Source: CAIZQW01 sp037133395
GTDB lineage: Bacteria > Verrucomicrobiota > Kiritimatiellia > RFP12 > UBA1067
Reading direction: 5' to 3'
Assembly (NCBI GenBank): GCA_037133395.1
Contig: JBAXOG010000055.1
Span: forward strand, 1 to 28,354
DNA: 28,354 bases
A program made the position numbers and the translations under genes. Of this stretch, positions 14,440 through 23,969 are shown in pieces; the stretch's first letter is position 1; every line of letters starts with the position of its first letter. The notes under the pieces are model-generated. The model worked only from the letters and a program-made list of their open reading frames with translations, did not search any database and was not told the origin of the DNA.

Positions 14440-15582
14440 CTATTTTTCCCTGCTTCCTTGACGGATCGCATCGATCCACTCTTGGCTGGCTGCGGCCCGG
14501 CTTTTGCCCGGCGCGGCAAGGAACGACATTTTTTCGGTATAGAGCCAGACCACCTTGTCGGCCCGCGCCAGGGCGTTGGCGAGGGTTGTTTGCATGATCG
14601 CCGCATCCATGGGCCGGCCTCCGAACTTCACATCATAGACGCCGAAGGCCAGGCTGCTTTTCGCCGGCCAGGCGGCGCGCAGCGGCGCAGGGATAAATGT
14701 GCAATTCACCGCTTCCGAGGCGATCGTAGTCTTGCGCCAGTCGTAGCACGCCTGGAAATCCTCGACTGTCCGCCGATCATACAACTCCCCGCCATCCACG
14801 CTGGTGGCCAGAGTGCCAACGGTCGCCTCCAGAAAGCCAGCAAAGAACGGCCCCGCCAGTTCATTGTGAGAAGAGACATCGTTCAGATTTGACCAATGGA
14901 CGCCTGGCACCGAGACGTAAGGGCCATGCGCCGTGATCACCACGATGTCGGGATACTCGGCGATCATGACCTGCATCAGCTGCTTGCCGCGCAGCCGGGC
15001 CTGCGCCTCGTACTCGGCCAGGGACTTGTTCTTATAGTCGCAGTTGTTGGGGTAATTCGCAAAAGGATGGCCGTCATAAACCTCATTATCCAAGAAAACC
15101 CCTTTGAATCCCGAGTCCTTTGCCGCACGCGCCAGATTGGCGAAATTCGTGAAGCAGACTGACCAATCATCAAAAAAATCAGCATGTTTAGAACCCAGGA
15201 CCTGCACATAGTTTTGCTTGAGCCGTATGAAAGACACAGCGCGCATGGGCGCCATGACCGCCATGACGGCTTCGTAACTCACCGGCTTCTTCTTAAAACT
15301 CATCACGCTCGCCGTCACATTGGTGCGGGAAGGCGGATTCTTCAGATAAACCACCAGCCCGTCAAACGGGAGGGTCTCAAGATAGTCTTTGTTGGCCGTG
15401 ACGAACGCCGGCGATGGCAAGAGGCCGCAGCCTTTAACATCGAACGACCCGAGATAGATTAAGGCTTTCGCGTGGGCTTTATTCACAGGCGATAGCTCTT
15501 CAGCTCTTACGTGAAAGTCAAAAAACAAGCAGAACAAAACGCCACAACGGGAAATGAGCATGTTCCATATTTGTCGCTGCAT
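14440..15582 (-). CDS. Secreted protein with TIM-barrel glycosidase-like features, function unknown
   Basis: A 380-residue protein with a signal peptide (core GVLFCLFF, cleavage near HVRA-EE at about residue 27). AAGGA five to six bases upstream supports the start. I do not recognise a named family with certainty. The pattern is that of a (beta/alpha)8 barrel: FDGLVVYLKN (strand 1 region), SGFKGVFLDNEVYDG with D165 and E167 at a strand end, PDIVVITAHGPY, and DKVVWLYTEKM near the C-terminus. Acidic residues at strand ends are what a glycoside hydrolase active site would offer, but this is inference. It starts 11 bases after the heparinase-like gene and is the last gene of the ATBS2-led operon. 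A role in cleaving the same polysaccharide is suggested by context only. Confidence 0.75.
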   Translation of the reverse strand: MQRQIWNMLISRCGVLFCLFFDFHVRAEELSPVNKAHAKALIYLGSFDVKGCGLLPSPAFVTANKDYLETLPFDGLVVYLKNPPSRTNVTASVMSFKKKPVSYEAVMAVMAPMRAVSFIRLKQNYVQVLGSKHADFFDDWSVCFTNFANLARAAKDSGFKGVFLDNEVYDGHPFANYPNNCDYKNKSLAEYEAQARLRGKQLMQVMIAEYPDIVVITAHGPYVSVPGVHWSNLNDVSSHNELAGPFFAGFLEATVGTLATSVDGGELYDRRTVEDFQACYDWRKTTIASEAVNCTFIPAPLRAAWPAKSSLAFGVYDVKFGGRPMDAAIMQTTLANALARADKVVWLYTEKMSFLAAPGKSRAAASQEWIDAIRQGSREK

Positions 15583-15593
15583 TCAGATCCTTT

Positions 15594-18500
15594 TTAGGGT
15601 GTGAGAAGAGAGGGAATGAAACTTTGACGGGGGAGTCCGGGGCCTTCCCAGTCAGCCGTGAACCAGGACGGCATGCGATTCGTTACACGAAAGCATTCGA
15701 GTGTCAAAGCGTACAGACCGGCTGCCAACTGGACTTGACGGGTATCTGGGATCAAATTATATCCCCGCAACGATTCGATAATCATTGCTTTCTCAAGTGT
15801 CATCCGATATTCGTCTGACGCACCAAAATGGAAAGTATAGATGCCGTCGACCGGCACGCGCAGGTAGCCTTCCATCCGGACTGCGCCAGGCAGTTCAATG
15901 GATGCAATCAACTTAGTATCCACATTCTGAACCACGCTCGAAGAAACAGATTTCAACGCGTTGCAGTCATGTCCACTTCCTTGAAAATAAGCTACATGCA
16001 CGCCAGGGATTAAGGTTCTTGAAGCAGATGCCGCTGGCTTGACCACCAAGGGCTGAGACCGAGGCGGCAACGGCGCCGGATGTGTCGTAACTGCAGTCGG
16101 AATAACAAAACCTGCTGTACCAGCAAAGGTCCTGCGTGGCCAATAAAACTCCTCAATGCCTGCATTCGACAGGCTCAATCCGTGGTCGCCGTTAAGGTAA
16201 ACCCACGTCCCGTCAACAGTATGCTCGACATGATCAATCTCAAATGCCTGCGTGGCTCCAGCGAACTGTTTCTCCATCTTCTCGTTATGTTCCTCAATGA
16301 CAGTCGCTTTCCAAGGCCCCAGTTTCGCAATCAACCAGGCTCCGCGCAAAGCATCGCCTACGGGCAAGGCTGTCTTCGTCGCGACCTTGAGTCGATTAAC
16401 TCCTTTGTCTTTCCACCGCCGTTCCAGTGCAACGATGGAGCCAGAATAATTATCCACGGCACACGTGAGTTCAACGCCTTCGGCTTTCAAGCGCGAACCC
16501 GCTATCAAACAAGCACGCGGCTTTTGTTTTTCCTGCTGGGAAACCAGTCCGATGCGCCCAGTCATGGTAACCTCGCCGACACTGATCGTGCGACTCTTAT
16601 CAAGGGCATACAAGAGCGTATCCATGCGACCCGGCGATTCAATGCGTAAAGCCACGCGCTTATCATCGCCCTTGTCAAGACGTGTCACAGAGGTGATTTT
16701 AGGTGTGTGATAGTAAGGCTCATGCACGACAACAAAAACACTCGATTCCCCCTCCTTCACGGTGTGGCGGAGGATACGATGCGGAATTCTTGGCCATTGA
16801 TCGCTAGGCCTGCCTTCTACACCAGCAAATCCGCCTTCCACCAGAGAGGGGGATGTTGCGGATATAAACTCATACCCAGACCCGACAGCCACATGGCTGC
16901 GTATGCCAATGGCCGGACGGCTTGCCCATGAATTTGTCCCAGACAGAAAGGCTCCAACTGTTTGAGACTTGTCCCCGAAAGAAGGTCCTGCCCACGGATC
17001 ATCACACACAGAAGAAAAATGAAAAACTCCAGGAATCATCGCGCGATTCACGTCGAAAAGAACACCATAACCCGAGCCCACCGAATCTCCTTGTTTGCGG
17101 GGCTCTACCCACGTTTCACCCGCAGGAAGCAAAGGTCGCAGACCCGGGACTGCTTGTGTGGCGAGAGACGAGGTCCCACTGGAATGATGTTGAGAAGAAC
17201 TGCGCAAGTGATAATCATGCGTCGTGCCGCCAGTCACCTCGAAGACATCGATCACGTATGGCATATTGGGATCGCTTGCGTTAAGGATCAACGTACGAGC
17301 ATAACGAGAGGCAAGGTCGGAATACGCTCGCGTATTATCCACGCGGATGACCGAAACCCCGTCCATGAGCGGCGCAAACAATTCCACATCTCCGCGTGTA
17401 TACGAGGACTTCTGATTTTGCTGATTAATGACCACGGTCTGGTGACCGATGGTCATTTGACCGTATCGGCGCAATTGGCTTTTGTGGTAAGGGAAGTCAT
17501 CCACTAGAGAGTGGCCAAACGCAAAGATTTGCAAGGTAAGACCAGACTGATGCCCATGGTTAACCCCATGCTCAGCAAAATCCAAGGAGACTTGAATCTG
17601 CTTATCGCCCGTACCAGCCCCAAGTGTTGCTCGACGCAACCCCGGCAACAACACATTGACACTCTTTTCCAATGGCCGGCAAGACTCACCGCATCCAGAC
17701 CACCACGTGGGACCAAACCCAGGGCCAGAATCGTCATACGAGAGCCACCCACCACTCGGGAGGCGGAGTTGATCAGGCCCCGTTGTACAAAGACATCGAT
17801 AGAACTCCTCCATCTCCACAAGAGGACGAATATTATCCAAGTGGAGCCCATCTTTCCCAACAAATCCCTGAGGATCACTGTATCCGTCAAGAAGACGCGC
17901 CGCCCCAACAAACGTCATCCGAAATAACGACGAATATCCCGGCGATTGATTATAAAGACCATCACAGCCTGTGACATAGCGCGGCACCTCCAATACCGCC
18001 TGATAACACGTATGTACACGTTCAGGATCTTCCAGCACCAAAGCTAACTGGATCATGTTTCTTAAAGCTGAAGAGTTGCCGAAAATAGCATCGTTCCCCT
18101 CCCCTTCTCGCGCGCGATCCAAGCGTTTTAACGGATCAAGAAAGAGATTGGCTCGGATGCGTTCCTTGGTGGCACGATCCAGAGAGGGACTTGATGCCGC
18201 CAGATCAAAAAGTTCCAGCAGGTCGCTTGGCAGATCCTCCCCACTACGCCGCCCCCACCGAGTATCAATATAACCATAAGGATATTTCTGGTTCAACGTG
18301 GTTGTATAATGATGCCCGTAGTCGGTGGTCAGCAAATAGTGCGGGTAACGCTGAGCCAATGCATCAAGACAATAGATCAGACGCTTGGCATAACGTTCGT
18401 CATGAGTCGCCTGATAGAGCTGCGCTACGGCATCCATACGGGGCAACAGCCACAGCTTTCTGGCCGTGTCAACGATCCCACGCATGTAGAGACGATGCGT

Positions 18501-18977
18501 TTTCCCAGCAATCTTTTCAGCGAGGGTACGGCCCCCCTCCTTGTCTTCCCAATATAAAACCGTAATATCCTCGCCCAGCATATTCCTGAACACCTGACTT
18601 TGGGTGATCGGAAAAGCGTCATTTGGAAAGATAGTTTTGCACGTTTTGCATTGCACCTGGGCCGGTTTTAATGGATCAAAAACGCCGGGAAATGGTTGCG
18701 GTTGCTCCGGCAGCGTCGTCACTGGTTTTTTACGGGCACATACCGGACATTGATGATGAATACGGGGTGTCTGCTCGGGGATGAGTGCGAGGACTTGGGC
18801 ATCCGAGAGCTTCATAATTTCTTGGGCAACACCTTCGAGGCGTTTTTTGTTCACATCTTCTAAACTACGCCAACGCTCCAATACGGGGTGTTTGAAAACC
18901 GAAGATTGCGTGTTCGTCGAAGCAAAGGAGACCCAAGGCATCCCCAGCAATACACTCATTGTTATGATTCGTCGCAT
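15594..18977 (-). CDS. Secreted heparinase II/III-like polysaccharide lyase with C-terminal PA14 domain
   Basis: An 1127-residue modular enzyme. The signal peptide is MRRIITMSVLLGMPWVSFAS; an in-frame ATG ten codons earlier (19007) is possible but neither start has a clear ribosome site. Two Cys pairs, CPVC (77, 80) and CKTC (110, 113), form a probable zinc ribbon as in several heparinase-like proteins. The alpha/alpha-toroid follows (about 130-440, with GNDAIFGNSSALRNM). The heparinase II/III beta-sandwich carries NHGHQSGLTLQIFAFGHSLV with H474 and H476. The last 150 residues are a PA14-type domain (GYLRVPVDGIYTFHFGASDE), usually carbohydrate-binding. The family cleaves uronate-containing polysaccharides by beta-elimination; the exact substrate (glycosaminoglycan, alginate or another uronan) is unknown. 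It lies 51 bases after the beta-helix gene in the same operon. Confidence 0.88.
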   Translation of the reverse strand: MRRIITMSVLLGMPWVSFASTNTQSSVFKHPVLERWRSLEDVNKKRLEGVAQEIMKLSDAQVLALIPEQTPRIHHQCPVCARKKPVTTLPEQPQPFPGVFDPLKPAQVQCKTCKTIFPNDAFPITQSQVFRNMLGEDITVLYWEDKEGGRTLAEKIAGKTHRLYMRGIVDTARKLWLLPRMDAVAQLYQATHDERYAKRLIYCLDALAQRYPHYLLTTDYGHHYTTTLNQKYPYGYIDTRWGRRSGEDLPSDLLELFDLAASSPSLDRATKERIRANLFLDPLKRLDRAREGEGNDAIFGNSSALRNMIQLALVLEDPERVHTCYQAVLEVPRYVTGCDGLYNQSPGYSSLFRMTFVGAARLLDGYSDPQGFVGKDGLHLDNIRPLVEMEEFYRCLCTTGPDQLRLPSGGWLSYDDSGPGFGPTWWSGCGESCRPLEKSVNVLLPGLRRATLGAGTGDKQIQVSLDFAEHGVNHGHQSGLTLQIFAFGHSLVDDFPYHKSQLRRYGQMTIGHQTVVINQQNQKSSYTRGDVELFAPLMDGVSVIRVDNTRAYSDLASRYARTLILNASDPNMPYVIDVFEVTGGTTHDYHLRSSSQHHSSGTSSLATQAVPGLRPLLPAGETWVEPRKQGDSVGSGYGVLFDVNRAMIPGVFHFSSVCDDPWAGPSFGDKSQTVGAFLSGTNSWASRPAIGIRSHVAVGSGYEFISATSPSLVEGGFAGVEGRPSDQWPRIPHRILRHTVKEGESSVFVVVHEPYYHTPKITSVTRLDKGDDKRVALRIESPGRMDTLLYALDKSRTISVGEVTMTGRIGLVSQQEKQKPRACLIAGSRLKAEGVELTCAVDNYSGSIVALERRWKDKGVNRLKVATKTALPVGDALRGAWLIAKLGPWKATVIEEHNEKMEKQFAGATQAFEIDHVEHTVDGTWVYLNGDHGLSLSNAGIEEFYWPRRTFAGTAGFVIPTAVTTHPAPLPPRSQPLVVKPAASASRTLIPGVHVAYFQGSGHDCNALKSVSSSVVQNVDTKLIASIELPGAVRMEGYLRVPVDGIYTFHFGASDEYRMTLEKAMIIESLRGYNLIPDTRQVQLAAGLYALTLECFRVTNRMPSWFTADWEGPGLPRQSFIPSLLTP

Positions 18978-19028
18978 ATTAAAAGATTTCCAGGTTTCAG
19001 GGGTCATTTATACTGTGCTCTGTTTTTT

Positions 19029-20585
19029 TCAATAACCGATATTGCTCAAGGCTTGCGCGCCGAGGCGTTCACGCAGTTGCGCCAGGTAAAGGCTGGCAGG
19101 CTCGACAGGTATTCCGTGCGATGAAAGCCACGGGCCTTTGAGCGACGCTTTTTTATCCAGTTCGCCGACTCCGCCGATGCACCAGTTCATGGCTCCGGGC
19201 GGCTGTTGTATATTGAACCATTTCGCCGTGCAATTCCAGGCCACTGCCCAACCGATTGCCCAACCATGTCCTGAACCGCTCGTGCCGCGGTTGATCAAGT
19301 CGATCCTTCCCTCAGGAAGATGGCACGAATCAATCAGCAAGGCAGTCGACCAGTACATGTGAGGTTGAATGGCTCCCCGCCCTTGAAATTCGCAGTGAAG
19401 CACAACATTGAGCGTCGCAGAGGCTCCCAAGGTCGCCACATAAAATGATCCGTCCCCTTTCGATGAACAGCGGTCGATAAAAACCTGAGAACCCCGAAGG
19501 GTAAAGTCTGATGAATAGCCGGCCCCTTTTGCCACGGTCGCCGTGTGGACGGCATGGACTTGTTCCAGCGTGATGCGGCGGGCGTTACCCCCAACAAGCA
19601 CATTGCCAAGGGTGTCGTACATAGCGACGTCCTTAACCCAGCAATCTTTGCAGTTTTCAAGGGAGACGGAGAGATTATTTCCTGCTGTAAGGGTGCCGCT
19701 CGGTGGCGGCGAGTGGATCCGCAATGACTCAAGGCCGCAGTTCACCAACCGTTTGGGCCGCATCGTTTTGACCACAACCGCGGTTGCAGGGGCAAGTAAC
19801 TGGCTGTCAATCACGTCGGTGAGCGGCACATCCAACGTGATGCGGTTGCCTTCGATCGAGCGGATCGTCCGTTCGAACGCAATCGGCGAATCCTTTTTCA
19901 TCCAAGTCTGAGCTTGACCGTTTCTCACGAGGGTGTCCATACCCATGAAGTGAATCCATTTCGCTGTCCGAGGCCAACGGATAAAGACAGTGTCGCCCGC
20001 TACGAGTCCCTGCGCATCCTTGACAGTCAAACTTAAAGCTCCGGATGGAATATAGGCATCAGTGACGGGGAATGTGTTGGACGGCGTCTCTTTGGGAAAC
20101 TTCAGTCGTTCCCCCTCAATGGAAACACACGTATGCGGGGTGCCGGTCATTTCAATGATTGTCCCATTCGTAGATGCACCTGAGCCACGCAACACAATGC
20201 CATCTTGGGAAAGCATGAGGGGCTTGGCACAATGGAAGGTTCCGGGGGCGAGCAGTACCGCGCCACGAACCCCGTCTTTCAACGGCAGGGCTGCAATTGC
20301 GTCAATGGCAGACTGGATCGCTGCGGAGTCATCCCCACCGGATGATGCGACCGTTTTCTGTACAGCCACACTCGGCAGTTTTACTCCGCCACCGCCATAG
20401 CCAGCATGAGAGAAATCAAGGATGCAATCATTACCAGCCATTACCTTATAGCTGAGCTTACCAGTGGCATCTAGACACGCCCACTCGCTTTCAACCTTAG
20501 GCGCACTCGCAACATGAAAACCGATACTAGTTGCGAGAGTTCCTGTCAGCAGCAGGCTCTGTAATGAACGAGAATATATTGGCAT
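19029..20585 (-). CDS. Secreted right-handed beta-helix (pectate-lyase-superfamily-like) protein
   Basis: A 518-residue protein. The start at 20585 is chosen because a signal peptide begins there (SLQSLLLTGTLATSIGFHVA) and the ATG is one base after the stop of the GH2 gene (TAAGATG), a translational-coupling arrangement; an earlier in-frame start lies inside the GH2 gene. After an N-terminal DFSHAGYGGGG segment comes the pectate-lyase-superfamily entry GDDSAAIQSAIDAIAALP, then APGTFHCAKPLMLSQDGIVL (the PGTY/F...L...V.L.G pattern) and a beta-helix body with SLENCKDCWVKDVAM and ITLEQVHAVHT rungs. A single-stranded right-handed beta-helix is well supported; lyase or hydrolase activity is not, because no unique catalytic motif is visible. 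Its placement between GH2 and heparinase-like genes supports a glycan-active role. Confidence 0.85.
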   Translation of the reverse strand: MPIYSRSLQSLLLTGTLATSIGFHVASAPKVESEWACLDATGKLSYKVMAGNDCILDFSHAGYGGGGVKLPSVAVQKTVASSGGDDSAAIQSAIDAIAALPLKDGVRGAVLLAPGTFHCAKPLMLSQDGIVLRGSGASTNGTIIEMTGTPHTCVSIEGERLKFPKETPSNTFPVTDAYIPSGALSLTVKDAQGLVAGDTVFIRWPRTAKWIHFMGMDTLVRNGQAQTWMKKDSPIAFERTIRSIEGNRITLDVPLTDVIDSQLLAPATAVVVKTMRPKRLVNCGLESLRIHSPPPSGTLTAGNNLSVSLENCKDCWVKDVAMYDTLGNVLVGGNARRITLEQVHAVHTATVAKGAGYSSDFTLRGSQVFIDRCSSKGDGSFYVATLGASATLNVVLHCEFQGRGAIQPHMYWSTALLIDSCHLPEGRIDLINRGTSGSGHGWAIGWAVAWNCTAKWFNIQQPPGAMNWCIGGVGELDKKASLKGPWLSSHGIPVEPASLYLAQLRERLGAQALSNIGY

Positions 20586-20586
20586 C

Positions 20587-23500
20587 TTATTGGTTTTTCT
20601 TATCCGAGAGGGTTGTCGAAACAATGTTCCATCCATCGAATGAAACGGCCATAGATTTTGCTGCATCTTGTGTCGCACAGCGGATCGTGATCGTTTTCAT
20701 CTCCCCGGGCAGCAGGCATACATAGTTATCGCTGGCGTAAGCCGGCAGGACACGTGTGCCGTCGGTGGCATTGCGCAGAACGAGGTGGATCATCAAGGCC
20801 ACGGCCTTGGTCGGGTTCGACACCGCTACAGTAGCCACGGTCTCATCACGCACGCGGATAAAGCTCACCTTTCCGTCGAGCTTGACCTGGGGCAGGGTCT
20901 CAAGGGCACGCAATGCTTCGGGTTTTTCCGGGGCGGATTGCCAATAGAAATTTTCAGAGAGTAGCTTGCCCGACTTCTCCCGCAGTTCGAGCTTCACAAA
21001 TTGAACCGGGTGTGCAGCGAAATCAGACCACTCGACGCGGATGGGCTTGAGGAGGGTCGAGGGCACTAGGTCGATACGCTTCTCCGTTGATGTGAGAACC
21101 GTGGCATCGAGTCCGTAGACCACGACTTTGACCGTGGTCTTGAGAAATTCGTCGTAGGTTGTATTGACCACGGACACGGAATCATCAATCAAATTCCACT
21201 GCACATGAACCGGTTCGCAGGCTTTTTTTGCACCGAAGTAAGAGGCATGCGTATCGAAATCGGAGGTATAGAGCTGCCAGACCATGCTGGGCCAGGCCGG
21301 ATGGCTCATCCACAGCAAGACCCCGGTGGCGGGCTGCCACATTTTGGAATTGAATGCCTCAAACAACAGCCGATGGTGCGTATAATTTTGCATCTGCATC
21401 CGGCGGATAAACCCGTCAAGATCGGCGCCCACGCCGTAGCGTTTTTCCGCTGCTTCGCGAAACGGAATAACGTCGCCGTGTCGCTTGGACGGAAAGTCAT
21501 GATAGGCCCAGGCGTCGTTGGCCTGCCAAGGCCAGTATTGGCTTGGATCCAGCATGGCCCTGATAGCATCCACGGTCGGGATGGAATTGATGCCGACTTC
21601 TGTGCAAAAACCCTTGGAGTGTGTCGTGTAATACCACTTGGGGTCGTTATAGGTCCACGGGCCGCTATGCATGAGCTTATCTTTGCGTGAACAGGGAATG
21701 TAAATGCGGGTGCCATCAAGTTTCTGTAGGCTTTCAGCTAACGGCCTATTTAACCACTCGGGCGGCGTGCCCTCGTTGCGCCCGCACCAGACAGCGATGG
21801 ATGCATGGTACCGGAAACGCTTAATAGTATCGTCCGCGTTGGCCATGAAACGTTCCGCATCGATGGCCGGCAGATTACACCGTTCCGTTGAAAGCCAAAA
21901 ATCATTCCAGACCATCAGGCCATATCGGTCGGCCAGTTCAAAAAAGTTTTCCTGGGTATTTTGTCCTGTCCAATTGCGGATCATATTGAGACCGGCTTCA
22001 CGCTCGAGGCGGAACGACGGCTCCAGACGGGCGGTTGAGGAACGCTTGAGCACTTCATCCAAGCCCCAGTTTCCGCCACGCACGAAGATGCGGCGCCCGT
22101 TGACCTTGATGTAGAATGGGCCGTCGTGGACTTCGGGTTTGTCCTTCTTGGGCAGGTAGTCGTAATTCATCTGCCGCAGTCCGACTCGCACGGAGAGGTG
22201 GCTGGATTCCATACCAGAAGCATCAAGGACGCGAAAGGTCAGATCATGCAACGTCGGCTCTCCATAGCCATTCGGCCACCAGAGCTTCGGGTTTGCGATC
22301 ACCAATTGCGGAAACTCCGAGGGAGCGAAGGTGACTGTGCCTGTCTCATGGGAGGCCAGTGAGATTTTTTGTGTGACGTGAATACCGGAGAGCGCGGCCT
22401 CAATGGTTATCTTTTTCGGCTGGGACGTGACATTGCACACATCGGCCTTCAACGTTACTTCAGCCACGGACAGATCAGGCAATTTCGGGAGTTTAGTGAT
22501 GACCTGCGGATCTGCCACTGTCACAGGACCGGAAGGCGAGATGACCACGTCCTGCCAGATCCCGGTGCAGCGGTCGCGCGTCGTCGGATTCCAGTCCCAG
22601 CCCTCGGTACAAAAAAATGTGGGGCCATCCAGAAGTGCGTCTGCGCCGTTGCTGCCGGGACCTAACTTGACCGATGACTCGCCTGTGCCCAGGGTGTAAT
22701 GAGGCTGAGGCCAGACGCGGACAGCGAGGACATTGTTGCCCTTTGCGACAAGCAAAGCTGTCGCATCAAAACGACCCCGGAGAAAGGCACCCGTCATGTC
22801 GCCTAACCGACACCCGTTCAACCAGATTTCAGCATGGTAGTTGATCCCGTTGAAAAGAAGCTCGATGTTTCGGTTTTTCCATGTTTCCGCCGAGGGGAAC
22901 TCCACACGGTACCACCAGGATTTCGTCGCAAGGTCAGGGATGAGGCTGTTGTTGAGACCATGCGTGGGTTCAGGAAAAATGCCTTGCTGCACAAGTGTGG
23001 TCAGTGCCGTGCCGGGCACGGTGGCGTCAAACCAGGCCCGTGTGTCGAAACCGGGCTTGGCGATTTTTTCTGGTGGCGCAGCAACAGTCAAGGCATCCGC
23101 CATTTCCCAGCCGCGATCCAAGCAGATGGCACCTTCTGGGTTAGACCGTGCAAGGGGATGTTCAGCGCGTTTGGGGGTACGCTTAAGCGCCACGGGCGGA
23201 ACAGGCTTTGGAAACATGTCCGGCGGCTGGATTCTCGGATTACGTTCGCCGTCCGTAAATTGAATGATGTCGGAGCGATTACTTGGCGTTGGCCCTATGG
23301 GTGCACGTTTAAAAACGCAGGCATCCAGATCGTTAACCGGCTTCGACGACAGTTCTATTTCCTGACTCAAGATGCCGTTTCCCCAAATGGTGAAACGGGC
23401 GACCTTCCCGTTAAAGCAAGAGCCATCTTTCCATGCAGGCGGCGCAGCCACCATTGGTTGCATGGCAGCACGTGTGAGTTTGACATCCGTTTTGCCGACC

Positions 23501-23943
23501 TCTTTACCGTCAACGTAGAGGCGCAGGGTTTTCCCATCGTAAGTTGCGGCCAAATGCTGCCAGGCGTCAGATTTCACAGCAACTTGAGAGCAGAGGCGAT
23601 CGGGAGTAATTACGAGTTCATGTTTGATGGCTGAAGAACCGCCATACCAGAAAAACCAGCCCTTGCTGTCTGCACAGAAGTAACGTTGTCCGCCAATATA
23701 GTCTGTTCCATCGCCAAAGCCTGCCACAATTGTTGGAGCTGTGATAACAGCGGCTGGTTTTACCCAAGCGGAAAGCGTCCACGTAGCTCCTGCTTCAGTC
23801 GGTGGCGCCCCGTCGAACCATTCAACGTGCCCGGGGCCGGAGCCGCTGGCGGTAGCGCTGAATGGCCCAAAAACAGGTGCAGCATGCGTGATTGAAACTA
23901 GAGCGAAGACGGCACCGATAACAAACGATTGTCTTATGGTCAT
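20587..23943 (-). CDS. Secreted LamG-domain glycoside hydrolase family 2 enzyme (beta-mannosidase/exo-glucosaminidase-like)
   Basis: An 1118-residue protein. A signal peptide (about 1-21, ending THAA) is followed by a LamG/concanavalin-like domain (about 25-205, with WTLSAWVKP and WQHLAATYDGKTLRLYVDGK). A GH2 sugar-binding jelly roll (about 280-470, with ATKSWWYRVEFP), an Ig-like domain and a TIM barrel (about 600-910) come next. The probable acid/base is E724 in the NE pair of VWCGRNEG; E782 in FCTEVGINSI is a candidate nucleophile. The WCGRNE context is nearest to the beta-mannosidase and exo-beta-glucosaminidase branch of GH2 rather than beta-galactosidase, but substrate cannot be fixed. 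It begins 26 bases after ATBS2 and ends one base before the beta-helix gene, so it is in the same operon. Confidence 0.9.
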   Translation of the reverse strand: MTIRQSFVIGAVFALVSITHAAPVFGPFSATASGSGPGHVEWFDGAPPTEAGATWTLSAWVKPAAVITAPTIVAGFGDGTDYIGGQRYFCADSKGWFFWYGGSSAIKHELVITPDRLCSQVAVKSDAWQHLAATYDGKTLRLYVDGKEVGKTDVKLTRAAMQPMVAAPPAWKDGSCFNGKVARFTIWGNGILSQEIELSSKPVNDLDACVFKRAPIGPTPSNRSDIIQFTDGERNPRIQPPDMFPKPVPPVALKRTPKRAEHPLARSNPEGAICLDRGWEMADALTVAAPPEKIAKPGFDTRAWFDATVPGTALTTLVQQGIFPEPTHGLNNSLIPDLATKSWWYRVEFPSAETWKNRNIELLFNGINYHAEIWLNGCRLGDMTGAFLRGRFDATALLVAKGNNVLAVRVWPQPHYTLGTGESSVKLGPGSNGADALLDGPTFFCTEGWDWNPTTRDRCTGIWQDVVISPSGPVTVADPQVITKLPKLPDLSVAEVTLKADVCNVTSQPKKITIEAALSGIHVTQKISLASHETGTVTFAPSEFPQLVIANPKLWWPNGYGEPTLHDLTFRVLDASGMESSHLSVRVGLRQMNYDYLPKKDKPEVHDGPFYIKVNGRRIFVRGGNWGLDEVLKRSSTARLEPSFRLEREAGLNMIRNWTGQNTQENFFELADRYGLMVWNDFWLSTERCNLPAIDAERFMANADDTIKRFRYHASIAVWCGRNEGTPPEWLNRPLAESLQKLDGTRIYIPCSRKDKLMHSGPWTYNDPKWYYTTHSKGFCTEVGINSIPTVDAIRAMLDPSQYWPWQANDAWAYHDFPSKRHGDVIPFREAAEKRYGVGADLDGFIRRMQMQNYTHHRLLFEAFNSKMWQPATGVLLWMSHPAWPSMVWQLYTSDFDTHASYFGAKKACEPVHVQWNLIDDSVSVVNTTYDEFLKTTVKVVVYGLDATVLTSTEKRIDLVPSTLLKPIRVEWSDFAAHPVQFVKLELREKSGKLLSENFYWQSAPEKPEALRALETLPQVKLDGKVSFIRVRDETVATVAVSNPTKAVALMIHLVLRNATDGTRVLPAYASDNYVCLLPGEMKTITIRCATQDAAKSMAVSFDGWNIVSTTLSDKKNQ

Positions 23944-23969
23944 TAGATTTTTCTTGGAGTTGCATTGCC

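Noticed and set aside
20586..20678. Beta-helix protein start at 20678
   Set aside because: It would overlap the GH2 gene by 92 bases and put over 30 residues before a good signal peptide; the coupled ATG at 20585 explains the data better.
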